64,000 nucleotides of DNA, taken from contig NZ_FMVQ01000005.1 in the NCBI RefSeq assembly GCF_900102495.1, forward strand, positions 62,001 through 126,000. The letters are read 5' to 3'. A program made the translations under genes and the position numbers. Each line of letters starts with the position of its first letter. Positions within the stretch are counted from its first letter, which is position 1. The DNA is from Nitrosospira sp. Nl5. Its GTDB lineage: Bacteria; Pseudomonadota; Gammaproteobacteria; Burkholderiales; Nitrosomonadaceae. Positions 47,666 to 56,800 of the stretch are shown in pieces. The notes under the pieces are model-generated. The model was given only the letters and a program-made list of their open reading frames with translations. It searched no databases and was not told the origin of the DNA.

Positions 47666-49018
47666 TTGCACATACATATTCTTGGAATTTGCGGCACTTT
47701 CATGGGTGGTATTGCGGCGATAGCGCGCGAAGCCGGACACGAGGTCAGCGGTTGCGATGCGGGCGTTTATCCGCCGATGAGCACCCAACTGGAATCTCGG
47801 GGAATAGGATTGATCGAAGGATTTTCCCCGGAACAAATCAACCTGAATCCCGACCTGTTCGTGATTGGCAATGTCGTGACGCGCGGCAACCCGCTCGTTG
47901 AGGAGATCCTCAATCGGAATCTTCCCTATGTATCCGGTCCGCAGTGGTTGTTGGAGAATGTGTTGCGCGACAAATGGGTTCTGGCTGTGGCCGGTACCCA
48001 CGGCAAGACCACGACGAGTTCAATGCTGGCCTGGATACTCGACTATGCGGGAATGGAGCCTGGGTTTCTGATCGGCGGCATACCGCGGAATTTCGGTTTT
48101 TCTGCCAGACTTGGCAGTTCTTCTTTCTTCGTTATCGAAGCGGACGAATATGATACCGCTTTTTTTGACAAGCGCTCAAAGTTCGTCCATTTCCATCCCA
48201 GGACCGCGATTCTCAACAACCTGGAATTCGATCACGCCGATATCTTTGCAAATCTTGCGGCAATTGAGCAGCAATTTCATCATTTTGTACGCATTATTCC
48301 CGGCAACGGTCTTGTCGTCACCAACGGGCGAGAGGAGAGTCTGGAACGTGTTCTGACCCAAGGGTGCTGGACGCCGGTCGAGCGGGTAGGGGTAGCTAAC
48401 GGTTGGCAGGTTAACGCTTCAGGCGACGGTGAAATCGCGATTTATTTCATGGGCAAATCTCAGGGAACATTGCGATGGGAATTATTGGGAGAACACAACC
48501 AGATGAATGCACTGTCCGCCCTGGCTGCCGCCCGTCATGCCGGTGTGCCTGTCAAGACAGCTATCGCCGCCCTGATGCAGTTCAAAAATGTAAAGCGCCG
48601 CATGGAAGTGCGTGGGGTAATCAAAGGGATTACGGTATACGATGATTTTGCCCATCATCCGACCGCAATCCGAACAACTCTTGACGGCTTGCGCAACAGG
48701 GTGAATGGGGCACGTATTATCGCTGTGCTGGAACCTCGTTCCAACACGATGAAAATGGGCATATGGAAAGACAGCTTGGGAGATAGTCTCGCGTTGGCCG
48801 ACCTGGTTTTCTGCTATAACGCCAACCTGGGCTGGAACGCGGCACAAGCATTAAGCTCCGTAGGTGCCAAGGCAGTAAGCCATGACAACCTGGAGCAGTT
48901 AATTGCGGCTATCGCAGCCGCCAGTCATCCCGGCGACCATATACTCATCATGAGCAATGGTGATTTCGGCGGTATTCATGAAAAGCTGCTGAATGCGATA
49001 GCAGCCTGTCGAAATTAA
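47666..49018 (+). CDS. mpl: UDP-MurNAc:L-Ala-gamma-D-Glu-meso-DAP ligase
   Basis: Peptidoglycan-recycling ligase that attaches recovered tripeptide to UDP-MurNAc. 450 residues. Start is TTG 47666, with AGGAG seven bases upstream, giving the family N-terminus HIHILGICGTFMGGIA. P-loop VAGTHGKTTTSSMLAW, then FVIEADEYDTAFFDKRSKFVH (split after DEYD), NLEFDHADIF and VYDDFAHHPTAIRTTL. The short glycine-rich N-domain and the DEYDTAFFDKRSKF stretch distinguish Mpl from MurC. Confidence 0.96.
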   Translation: MHIHILGICGTFMGGIAAIAREAGHEVSGCDAGVYPPMSTQLESRGIGLIEGFSPEQINLNPDLFVIGNVVTRGNPLVEEILNRNLPYVSGPQWLLENVLRDKWVLAVAGTHGKTTTSSMLAWILDYAGMEPGFLIGGIPRNFGFSARLGSSSFFVIEADEYDTAFFDKRSKFVHFHPRTAILNNLEFDHADIFANLAAIEQQFHHFVRIIPGNGLVVTNGREESLERVLTQGCWTPVERVGVANGWQVNASGDGEIAIYFMGKSQGTLRWELLGEHNQMNALSALAAARHAGVPVKTAIAALMQFKNVKRRMEVRGVIKGITVYDDFAHHPTAIRTTLDGLRNRVNGARIIAVLEPRSNTMKMGIWKDSLGDSLALADLVFCYNANLGWNAAQALSSVGAKAVSHDNLEQLIAAIAAASHPGDHILIMSNGDFGGIHEKLLNAIAACRN

Positions 49019-49120
49019 AGGAGAGCGGCTCCCAAAAGTGTCCAGCCCCGGTCCAATGTTTCGCTCTTTCCGTCCATGGAGGCCAATAGAACAACCGTTG
49101 ATTGGCCTGGTCGAGGGGAA

Positions 49121-49645
49121 TCAGCGTGGCGGCTCTGCTGTTTCGCAGCTTGCGCTTATCCATCGGCCGCTCGTATCGGCATGCTCGTTGATCGGGCTGT
49201 CTTGCAAAGTGCCACTAAATGTGGTCCATCCGGAGAAGCTCTCGGGGCTAGTAAACGTTCCTTCCGCTCTTCCATTGCCCTTGAATTGAGAATCTGCTGT
49301 ACAAACGAGATCCATTTTGTAACTATTTTCTGTCCGGATCGCATTTTTAACACTACAGCCAGTTTGACTGTGATGAAAATAGGATGGAATTTTTTGATCC
49401 GCCATTTGCTGCGTGATGCAAACCTTGGATGTCGCCGTCCCATTTTGGATCTTTGGCATGTCCAATCCGTATTGCTTGGCCAGGTTTGTCAACTTTTGCA
49501 TTTGATCCGGTGGAATCTGGGGCACCAGGGCCAATAACATCGAGGTCGTCGTGACTTCCCATAATCCAGGGCGCATGTGGTTTTCAGCCGCGCTTGCTGC
49601 TGACATTATTGATAACAATGATAGCGACAAAAGAATTTTTCGCAT
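49121..49645 (-). CDS. Secreted DUF3617 protein
   Basis: 174 residues from ATG 49645 (RKILLSLSLLSIMSAASAAE is a clear signal peptide). The start of the mature part, MRPGLWEVTTTSMLLALVPQIPPDQMQKL, and the cysteines in SKVCITQQM, HSQTGCSVKNA, MDLVCTADSQF and ISASCETAE fit DUF3617. Function unknown. Convergent with mpl and divergent from the ankyrin gene. Confidence 0.8.
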   Translation of the reverse strand: MRKILLSLSLLSIMSAASAAENHMRPGLWEVTTTSMLLALVPQIPPDQMQKLTNLAKQYGLDMPKIQNGTATSKVCITQQMADQKIPSYFHHSQTGCSVKNAIRTENSYKMDLVCTADSQFKGNGRAEGTFTSPESFSGWTTFSGTLQDSPINEHADTSGRWISASCETAEPPR

Positions 49646-49961
49646 CGAATCTCCTGAAGGCGACAATACATAACCTTTTAAAGTATATTTGACTTGGCAA
49701 GTCTAGCAGGCTGCCGGATTAAAGGAAAACTGGCTGCAAAAACATCTGCTGGTCCTATTTCGACGCATTCCTGCTCAATAGAACAACCGTTGGCAGCAAC
49801 AAGGGTACAGATTCAGGATACCAGATTCACGAGCGACGCCGTGAGGGATGCAACGCGGAATCGTCCGCGTTTGAGGATCGACATAAGCCGGCTCAGCGAT
49901 TGTTTTTATCGTGGGTGCGGAGCCGGGAATACGAGAGATATGTCATAAAGAGGGGAACTGA
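49646..49961. other. Divergent region between DUF3617 and ankyrin genes
   Basis: 316 bases without a gene. A stretch near 49707-49725 resembles the right end of the MITE-like family, but no partner end was found. Confidence 0.3.
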
Positions 49962-50621
49962 ATGATGGCGTTGCAGAAACATATGCATGGCTTGGCCATG
50001 CTGATAACGCTATTCTGCGCTTCCGCAAGCACGTGGGCTAACATGGGAGATAGTGATCTTATCGCCGCAGCGGGGAATGGCAATGTGCCGCGGGTCAAGG
50101 CACTGCTCGCGGCCAAAGCTGACGTGAATGCGAAGGCGGATAATGGTGCTACCGCGTTGATGGCCGCGTCGCAGAATGGCTACGAAGAGGTGGTGCAAAC
50201 GTTGCTTGAAGCCAAAGCAGATATCAACGCGAAGACAAACGACGGCACTACCGCGTTGATGCAGGCGTCACAGAAAGGTCATGAACAGGTCGTGCAAGAG
50301 TTGCTTGCGGCCAAAGCCGATGTGAATGCCAGGAGGGACGATGGCAGGACGGTATTGATGCAGGCGTCGCAGGAGGGGCAGCGGCAGGTCGTGCAAATGC
50401 TGCTCTCTGCCGGAGCCGATGTGAATGACCGGCTGAGCAACGGCGCTACCGCGTTAATGCTGGCGTCACAGATTGGCCACGCCGGAGTGGTGCAGACGCT
50501 GCTTGCGGCTAAGGCCGAGGTGAATGCCAAGGCAGGGAACGGCGCTACCGCACTAATGCTGGCATCGAAGTATCGACACCGGGACGTGGTAAAACTCCTT
50601 AAGGATGCCGGAGCCAGGTAA
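49962..50621 (+). CDS. Secreted ankyrin-repeat protein
   Basis: 219 residues. A signal peptide (MHGLAMLITLFCASASTWA) leads into about six ankyrin repeats from residue 30: LIAAAGNGNVPRVKALLAAKADVNAK, then GATALMAASQNGYEEVVQTLLEAKADINAK and so on. The repeats are exactly 33 residues (99 bases) apart and very alike, implying recent tandem duplication or conversion. Likely periplasmic; partner unknown. Ankyrin proteins are often paired with catalases or secreted toxins elsewhere, but nothing here supports that. Convergent with the P450 gene. Confidence 0.88.
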   Translation: MMALQKHMHGLAMLITLFCASASTWANMGDSDLIAAAGNGNVPRVKALLAAKADVNAKADNGATALMAASQNGYEEVVQTLLEAKADINAKTNDGTTALMQASQKGHEQVVQELLAAKADVNARRDDGRTVLMQASQEGQRQVVQMLLSAGADVNDRLSNGATALMLASQIGHAGVVQTLLAAKAEVNAKAGNGATALMLASKYRHRDVVKLLKDAGAR

Positions 50622-50694
50622 CAGGTAACAAGAATTTGCTCGGCAATCTTGCTCAATATATCGGATGCGCCGTATTAAAAGCCCATGCTGCTCG

Positions 50695-51969
50695 TTATTG
50701 TAACGTCCAGGAAAGGTCATATTGTTCCGGGAAGGGGCCGGACTTGTAATCGATAGGCGCATTCGCCTTGATATCCTGTCTGGTTAAGACTTGCCGCACC
50801 ATCTCGGGGATCATGACCATGCCTACGTAGCGCCCCAGGCATTCATGACTCCCAAAGCCGAAATGGAAATAATTATACCAGTTGCGTTGCGGGATAAATT
50901 CATCCGGTGATTCAAATGCCCTCTCATCGAACATTGCCGACAGGGTAACCGGCAAAACATGGGTGCCCGCACGAAGTACGGTTGCATGTCCAGTACCCTT
51001 GGCGGCGGTGTAATCGCTTGCGGTGGTGCGAAACAGGTATGGCGTAATCGGCACAAAGCGCAGGGCCTCCCAAACGATGCCGTCAAATTCGGCGGGAGTA
51101 TCCTGCAGCGCGGCAGTCTTTGCCTTGCCCAGCCATTCCGGACGGTCCATCAGATATTGGATGATCTGGGCAACCGCCTGAGCCGTGGTCTCGATTGCGC
51201 CAATCAAAAGACCGCCTGCATTCAGTCCCAGACGCTTGATGTCGAAATCCAGTTGTTTCGGGTAATCCGTGCGCAGCATTCTCGTTACGATATCGTCATC
51301 CAGTCGCACCAGGGTCGAAAAGGTTATTTCCTCCGCTTTTACCTGCAGTGTACGGCGAGCAATCAGTTCAACGATGAACATACCAAGTTTTTTGGAAGTT
51401 TCGTTGTGGCGATCAATAATGTGTTGGGATTTTTCCGGGGGCAACAGGTCGAAAGGCTGGTTGTGGAAAGTATCCCATTGGTTCCAGTAGGACCACTCGA
51501 TCAAGTCCCGCCGCTTCGCTCCGGTTAGTCCGAAATATTCTCGCACCAGTGTGGCCGGCACCATGCGGCAATAACTGTTTACCAGCTCAATGTTGCCATG
51601 GGCGGTGTCCAATATCTCCTTGGAGACGTTCGCCACCATGTCGCGCACGGCCGGCAAATCGTCACGGTTCAACATGCATTGCATCAGTGATTTTTCGCGC
51701 GTATGCAGTGCATCATCATCATGCATCATCAGGTAATCGGCCATTTTTGGGACGTAGGGCTTGACCGTAAATACTTTCGGCATACTCAGCACTTCCCTGA
51801 CGTCATCGAAGCGTGTGACCAGGGTGAATCTGGGGGTGATCAGAATGGGACGTTTTTCACGCAGTTCCTTAAAGAACGGCAGCGGTTCCGTGTCGATCCA
51901 GCGGCGCGCCAAGAGAGACTTATCCTCATCGGCAGCGGCATCGTATTGCTCCAGGTAACTTGCACTCAT
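50695..51969 (-). CDS. Cytochrome P450
   Basis: 424 residues from ATG 51969, preceded by GGGAGGT. Soluble, no signal peptide. I-helix GGLLIGAIETTAQAVAQ, the ExxR pair in IVWEALRFVPITP and the haem loop FHFGFGSHECLGRYVG with its Cys ligand are intact. I cannot assign a CYP family or substrate. It follows the di-haem lipoprotein gene by 72 bases on the same strand, so co-transcription is probable; no ferredoxin or reductase gene is adjacent. Confidence 0.93.
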   Translation of the reverse strand: MSASYLEQYDAAADEDKSLLARRWIDTEPLPFFKELREKRPILITPRFTLVTRFDDVREVLSMPKVFTVKPYVPKMADYLMMHDDDALHTREKSLMQCMLNRDDLPAVRDMVANVSKEILDTAHGNIELVNSYCRMVPATLVREYFGLTGAKRRDLIEWSYWNQWDTFHNQPFDLLPPEKSQHIIDRHNETSKKLGMFIVELIARRTLQVKAEEITFSTLVRLDDDIVTRMLRTDYPKQLDFDIKRLGLNAGGLLIGAIETTAQAVAQIIQYLMDRPEWLGKAKTAALQDTPAEFDGIVWEALRFVPITPYLFRTTASDYTAAKGTGHATVLRAGTHVLPVTLSAMFDERAFESPDEFIPQRNWYNYFHFGFGSHECLGRYVGMVMIPEMVRQVLTRQDIKANAPIDYKSGPFPEQYDLSWTLQ

Positions 51970-52041
51970 CGGTACCTCCCTTGTTATTTTGGGTGCGTAT
52001 AGAATCAAAGATCGCGGCGGCGACGCACCATCATGAGTTAA

Positions 52042-54192
52042 TCATAGCGTCTTCAAGTATTCGAGCAGATCCAGGCGCTCTTCCCTGGACATGGGGGACA
52101 GGCATTTATCTCTAATGGACTTATCCAGAAGTTCGTCTTTAATCGTCTCGTCCATGCATTGCTCTTTAATCTTCTGATCCACGGGCCCATTGGACTCATC
52201 CGCGGTGCGTTTAACCCCGTAGTCGTGTCCGGCATTACTGTTGCCGCTAATATCGGTCTTGAAAATGAAGCCCCCATATCCGCTGCTCTTCAGGCCTACC
52301 TTAACCGGGTCGAATTCGCGTGAACCCACTTCAAACTCGTCAGGCCGATATTCGCCGTCTTGCGGATCTCCCGGGCGCTTTTTGGGCAGTAACAAATCAT
52401 AGAGCGTTGGTACCGAGCCATTATGCAGATAAGGCGCGGTTGCCCAGATACCGTTTAGCGGCCGCGCCTTATAAGCCTTTAACGATGCAACCGGGTTGGC
52501 CGTGGTGTCGGGATCGTAGTCACCGTGCTTGATCGAAGGCTTGATCTCGTTATGGCGAAATCCTGCCGCCAGGTTATAAATCCAGTCGAACCAGCGGCGA
52601 AAAAACCATTTGTCCTGATCTGGAGTGGCAACGACGCCTATCGTCGCCTTAGTCAGCAAGGCTGAAACTGGCGCCCGCCGGTCCAGCAGAATATCGCCCA
52701 CACTAACGCCAACATACTGATTCCGTAGAATGCCCGAGAAACCCTGGTAATCCACGCTATTCTCTGCCATTTGGGGATCCGTGCCGACAGTGCTGGCCCT
52801 TGACATCTGCGCCACCACGCGTCGATCCGGATCATCGCGCTGGATTCTTGCATGGCAACTCACGCAATGTTTATTGAACAAGGACCTTCCATTCGCAAGG
52901 CGGGCCGCGTCAATGGGGGGAAGGATATCTTCGGGCCACAATGGAGATTGCAGGCTCAGCAGACGCGATTCGATAAGACGCAGGTTATTGACGTTAACCG
53001 AGGAATAGTAACTGATGTGAGGCCCGTAGAGACCCTGGCCATTGATGAAGGAAGATAGCGAGAACCCTTTCTTTTCTGTCCAATCAAGTGTGGCGAATAC
53101 TCCTATTGCTTCTCCAGCGTTGCGTGCGATTGCCTTGAGCCCCGCATTTTCCGTGAGACCGTTCCATTGAACATAGTCATGCTGAGGAGTGTCCCATAAG
53201 AATGGATAACTGACCGGCGCATCAGGAGGATTAAACAGTTTCTTCCGCAGGCGTCCGAGGGCTTCCCAGCCGTTGTTTTCGTTTAACGTCTTCACCAGTT
53301 TCTCGACGACTTTGTCTCGTTCAGCCCCACTGAGGACATTACCTGTTTCACTTGTTATCGACTCTATCTGTTCCTCCGTCATTGCGCGGTCGCCCATTAC
53401 CCTGGGGTCACGCAGCAGTTCTTTAAGCTCTCTCACGTTTATGACATGTTCCAGTACCCGGTTGTAGATGCGTCCGAACGCATCCAGCCGGGCATAGCCG
53501 TAATGGAGGCTGCTGTAGTTGATCGTAATGTAGCTGGCGAGACGCTCGCGAAATTTCCTGAGGTCTGCGAGTACCTCTGTTTCAGCGGTGTAATTGCCGC
53601 GGGCCAGTACATTTTTCACAAACCGGTTCCTGACTTCCTCATTTTCAAGGGTTGCGATCAAGGCGCGAACCAAATCCGCCATGAAAGTTTCCATATCGGC
53701 GCTTGCCGGCCCTCCATCGATCCGTATCCCTTTGCCCTTGTAATTCACTTGTCCCGTATGACAGGCAGAGCAAGTCAAACCGACATACTCTTTACCCTGA
53801 TAGGTATCTTTGACGAATCCGACCGGCAGCCCATCCGGATTACCGGAAGTGGTCTTCTGCGGCAGATACCGGTAACGGTTCATATTCTCGTTGGATCGAA
53901 ACGGCTCCGGTTTGCCGACCTGCTCCAGCGCGAGAAAGAAATCGTAGGGCATCATGTCCGATCCCTGGGTGATGGTGTAAAACCATAAACTGTCGGCAGG
54001 TGACCATCCTTGGTCAAGATACTTTACGGCCGTGAAGTTATCCCCAAAAACATCCTGCCTGACCGTGGTTGCGCCACGATCCGGGTCGGCATCCCCCAGC
54101 GCCGCACAGCCAGGCAAGAGAGCGATCACAAGAATTAACAGGGGAACAAAATATTTGCGTCGCATCTCTAATGCAATAGAAGATCGGTTCAC
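52042..54192 (-). CDS. RoxA-like di-haem cytochrome c lipoprotein
   Basis: 716 residues from GTG 54192 (AAGGA six bases before). A lipoprotein signal ends in LLPGC (Cys29). Two haem c sites: CSACH (141-145) and CVSCH (443-447). The arrangement, a long spacer between haems and a C-terminal stretch LNGIWATAPYLHNGSVPTLYDLL, belongs to the MauG/cytochrome c peroxidase superfamily, nearest in layout to the rubber oxygenase RoxA group. Substrate unknown. Exported, so it acts in a different compartment from the P450 encoded next to it. Confidence 0.85.
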   Translation of the reverse strand: MNRSSIALEMRRKYFVPLLILVIALLPGCAALGDADPDRGATTVRQDVFGDNFTAVKYLDQGWSPADSLWFYTITQGSDMMPYDFFLALEQVGKPEPFRSNENMNRYRYLPQKTTSGNPDGLPVGFVKDTYQGKEYVGLTCSACHTGQVNYKGKGIRIDGGPASADMETFMADLVRALIATLENEEVRNRFVKNVLARGNYTAETEVLADLRKFRERLASYITINYSSLHYGYARLDAFGRIYNRVLEHVINVRELKELLRDPRVMGDRAMTEEQIESITSETGNVLSGAERDKVVEKLVKTLNENNGWEALGRLRKKLFNPPDAPVSYPFLWDTPQHDYVQWNGLTENAGLKAIARNAGEAIGVFATLDWTEKKGFSLSSFINGQGLYGPHISYYSSVNVNNLRLIESRLLSLQSPLWPEDILPPIDAARLANGRSLFNKHCVSCHARIQRDDPDRRVVAQMSRASTVGTDPQMAENSVDYQGFSGILRNQYVGVSVGDILLDRRAPVSALLTKATIGVVATPDQDKWFFRRWFDWIYNLAAGFRHNEIKPSIKHGDYDPDTTANPVASLKAYKARPLNGIWATAPYLHNGSVPTLYDLLLPKKRPGDPQDGEYRPDEFEVGSREFDPVKVGLKSSGYGGFIFKTDISGNSNAGHDYGVKRTADESNGPVDQKIKEQCMDETIKDELLDKSIRDKCLSPMSREERLDLLEYLKTL

Positions 54193-54715
54193 GGCGGTTC
54201 CTTTCTGGCGAAAATGCGGTTCTTGGGTTATTATAGTCGAATCCCGCCAAATATCTTATCAGGCAATTAGCTGAGATCTGAAGCGCTGTGAAGCGGCATG
54301 TTTCCGGGAGCCTGATCAACAGAAGCGATAAGGCCAATGTTGCCACCGTTTTTCTAGAAGACGGAAAAGAATCTGCTGTTCGTATTAGTCAAATTAGAAA
54401 GTATTCATACCTGTCGTCATACCATATTTTAACTGGCTTAATTGCTCCGGGAATGAAAAACCGGGGTGCGGGACTTCGCATCCCGTGCTCAGAGGGTCGA
54501 CCCAAGAAAGATGAGCCAGCACGGTCTCGTCGCGGATACGTTTTCGGCTACATATATTCAGTTTCAGTAATCCCACGGTCGTTAATTGAGGATGCGCTCC
54601 GAATGCGTCCTCCAGGGGACATTCCCACAAGAGGCTCTATTTGAGGAGGTTTCCTGCTGAAATCCTGTTCGACATTCAAACAACCCCTATAGGCTCCGCC
54701 TGAAAAAACCATTTC
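54193..54715. other. Divergent intergenic region before the RNase II gene
   Basis: 523 bases between two divergent genes. The short open frames are without recognisable motif. GAGGAGG at 54643-54649 resembles a ribosome site but no good start codon follows; TGA at 54701 is in frame with the downstream gene and excludes a longer RNase. Confidence 0.35.
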
Positions 54716-56572
54716 ATGAATGTCTTTTATGAAGAAGAAGGTACTTTTAAGGTTGGCGCCATCCTTGCCGACAATACCACTTCGCTTCAGGTGGAGGCGC
54801 CTCATGGCAAGCGCGCTAAAATAAAAGCGGCTTCGGTGTTGTTGCGATTTGACGCACCGTCCCTGTCCGAATTCATGGACCTTGCGCAAAGAACCGCCGA
54901 TGATCTGGACCCGAATTTTCTTTGGGAGTGCTGCGAGAGCGAGGCCGAATTCGCCAGCGATGCGCTGGCCGCAGAGTATTTTGGTCATGCAGCCAGTCCG
55001 GAGGAAGCTGCGGGCGTGCTGATCCGCTTGCATAGCGCACCCATGTATTTTTATAAAAAAGGCAGGGGTCGGTATAAGGCTGCCCCGCCAAAAGCGCTTG
55101 AGGCGGCACTTGCCAGTCAGGAAAAAAAGCGCCGTCAGGCGGAACAGCAAACCCGTTATGCGGAGTTACTGGGCACATTCACTCTACCGGAAGAATTCAG
55201 ACCGTCGCTATGCAATCTTCTCTATCGACCGGACAAAAATACGGTTGAATGGAAAGCGCTGGAGGCCGTTTGCACCGCAAACAGGCTGAGTGTTGCCAGA
55301 CTGCTGGAAAAATGCGGTGCGATACCGTCTACCCACGATTATCACGTCAATCGGTTTTTGCTGGAGCATTTTCCCGAAGGCACGGACTTCGGCACGCTTG
55401 ATGCAGCCGCCGAATTGAACGATCCGGAAGATCTGCCCATCGCCGATGTGGCCGCCTTCAGCATAGATGATGCCGCTACTACCGAAATTGACGACGCCTT
55501 CTCGGTCACGCCGCTGACTCTCGGCAGCTTCCGCATCGGTATTCACATTGCCGTTCCAATCTTGGGTATCCCGTCAGGTTCGTTGCTGGATACCGTGGCG
55601 GCACGGCGGCTTTCTACCGTATACCTGCCGGGCAATAAAATTACCATGCTGCCCGAAGCTGTAATACAGCACTATACATTGGGCGAAGAACGGCTGTGTC
55701 CGGCGCTTTCGATGTATCTCGACGTGGCGGACGATTTCACCGTTGTCAATACAACCAGCCGTATTGAACGCGTGAAGGTTGCCGCGAATCTCAGGCACGA
55801 CACATTGGAAGAGCGATTCAATGAATCTACCGTGGCGGGAGGAAATCTCGATCATCCTTTTGGCAAAGAGTTGCTGGCGCTGTGGAATTTTGCATGCAAG
55901 AGGGAAGCGTTCCGCGGCAAGACCAACGACAGCAATAACGAGAAAATCGATTACGGCTTTAACGTTCAGGATGACCGCATTACCATAAGCGAGCGCCGAC
56001 GGGGTTCACCAATTGACAAAGTAGTGTCGGAACTGATGATTTACGTGAATACCGAATGGGGCAGGCAATTGGCCGATAGCGGTGTTTCCGGCATCTATCG
56101 CAGCCAGGGAGGCGGCAAAGTCAGAATAAGCACGTCTCCCGCACCACATCAGGGTCTGGGTGTTTCACAGTATGCCTGGATCAGTTCGCCGATGCGTCGC
56201 TACGTGGATTTCATTAATCAGCGGCAGCTGGTCGCGCTGCTGCGCGGTGAGACGCCGCCGTATCCCAAGGAAAGCGATAGCCTGAGGACGTCCATGCGGG
56301 ATTTCGAGGCGGCCTATGAGATTTATGGAGACTTTCAGCGCACGATGGAGCGCTACTGGTGCCTGCGCTGGCTCTTGCAGGAAAAGGTCAATATAACGAG
56401 TGCGGAAGTTGTTAAGGAGAATCTGGTAAAACTGAACCATCTTCCCTTGATGGCGCGGGTGGCCTCGTTACCAGATGTGCCGCCAGAAACGAATGTTGAA
56501 TTGGAGATTTCTCAGATTGACTTGCTGGAGCTCACTTTCAACGCAAAATTTCTGCGTAAACTGGAAACATAG
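54716..56572 (+). CDS. RNase II family 3'-5' exoribonuclease
   Basis: 618 residues. The RNB catalytic signature AFSIDDAATTEIDDAFSV (about 248-265) holds the four metal-binding Asp; VYLPGNKITMLPEAV and the closing SQYAWISSPMRRYVDFINQRQL are family-typical. The N-terminal 240 residues are helical and weakly conserved, without a clear pair of cold-shock domains, and no basic S1 tail is apparent. It is therefore a shorter RNase II-like protein, not RNase R. ATG 54716 is the first possible start (TGA 15 bases upstream). Confidence 0.9.
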   Translation: MNVFYEEEGTFKVGAILADNTTSLQVEAPHGKRAKIKAASVLLRFDAPSLSEFMDLAQRTADDLDPNFLWECCESEAEFASDALAAEYFGHAASPEEAAGVLIRLHSAPMYFYKKGRGRYKAAPPKALEAALASQEKKRRQAEQQTRYAELLGTFTLPEEFRPSLCNLLYRPDKNTVEWKALEAVCTANRLSVARLLEKCGAIPSTHDYHVNRFLLEHFPEGTDFGTLDAAAELNDPEDLPIADVAAFSIDDAATTEIDDAFSVTPLTLGSFRIGIHIAVPILGIPSGSLLDTVAARRLSTVYLPGNKITMLPEAVIQHYTLGEERLCPALSMYLDVADDFTVVNTTSRIERVKVAANLRHDTLEERFNESTVAGGNLDHPFGKELLALWNFACKREAFRGKTNDSNNEKIDYGFNVQDDRITISERRRGSPIDKVVSELMIYVNTEWGRQLADSGVSGIYRSQGGGKVRISTSPAPHQGLGVSQYAWISSPMRRYVDFINQRQLVALLRGETPPYPKESDSLRTSMRDFEAAYEIYGDFQRTMERYWCLRWLLQEKVNITSAEVVKENLVKLNHLPLMARVASLPDVPPETNVELEISQIDLLELTFNAKFLRKLET

Positions 56573-56631
56573 AACTGTCGTTATCCATGTGACGAGGAGG
56601 TCATAGTTGCTTTACAATAGACGAGACTTAT

Positions 56632-56767
56632 GCATAATCCGCCAAAGGACCTGTAGCAAGCTCGCCAAAGGTGAAGGCAGATGGCAAGAAAAGTTTTGAG
56701 AGTCATCGTGCTCGGTTGAAAAAATGAGATGAAAAACGAATGGTCAACTGCCGTGCTCAGGATTTAA
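56632..56767. mobile_element. Decayed MITE-like element copy 4
   Basis: Between the RNase and TonB-like genes. The interior GGTGAAGG..TGGCAAGA and AAAATGAG resemble copy 2, and the right end reads CAACTGCCG, six extra bases, GGATTTA. The left end (around TAATCCGCC, 56635) is badly eroded and no target duplication is visible. Confidence 0.5.
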
Positions 56768-56800
56768 CGTTCTACGGTCTAATTTCGAATTTTTGGCACA

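Noticed and set aside
49700-49726. Seventh copy of the MITE-like element
   Set aside because: Only an isolated right-end-like stretch (GCTGCCGGATT); no left end or flanking repeat was found.
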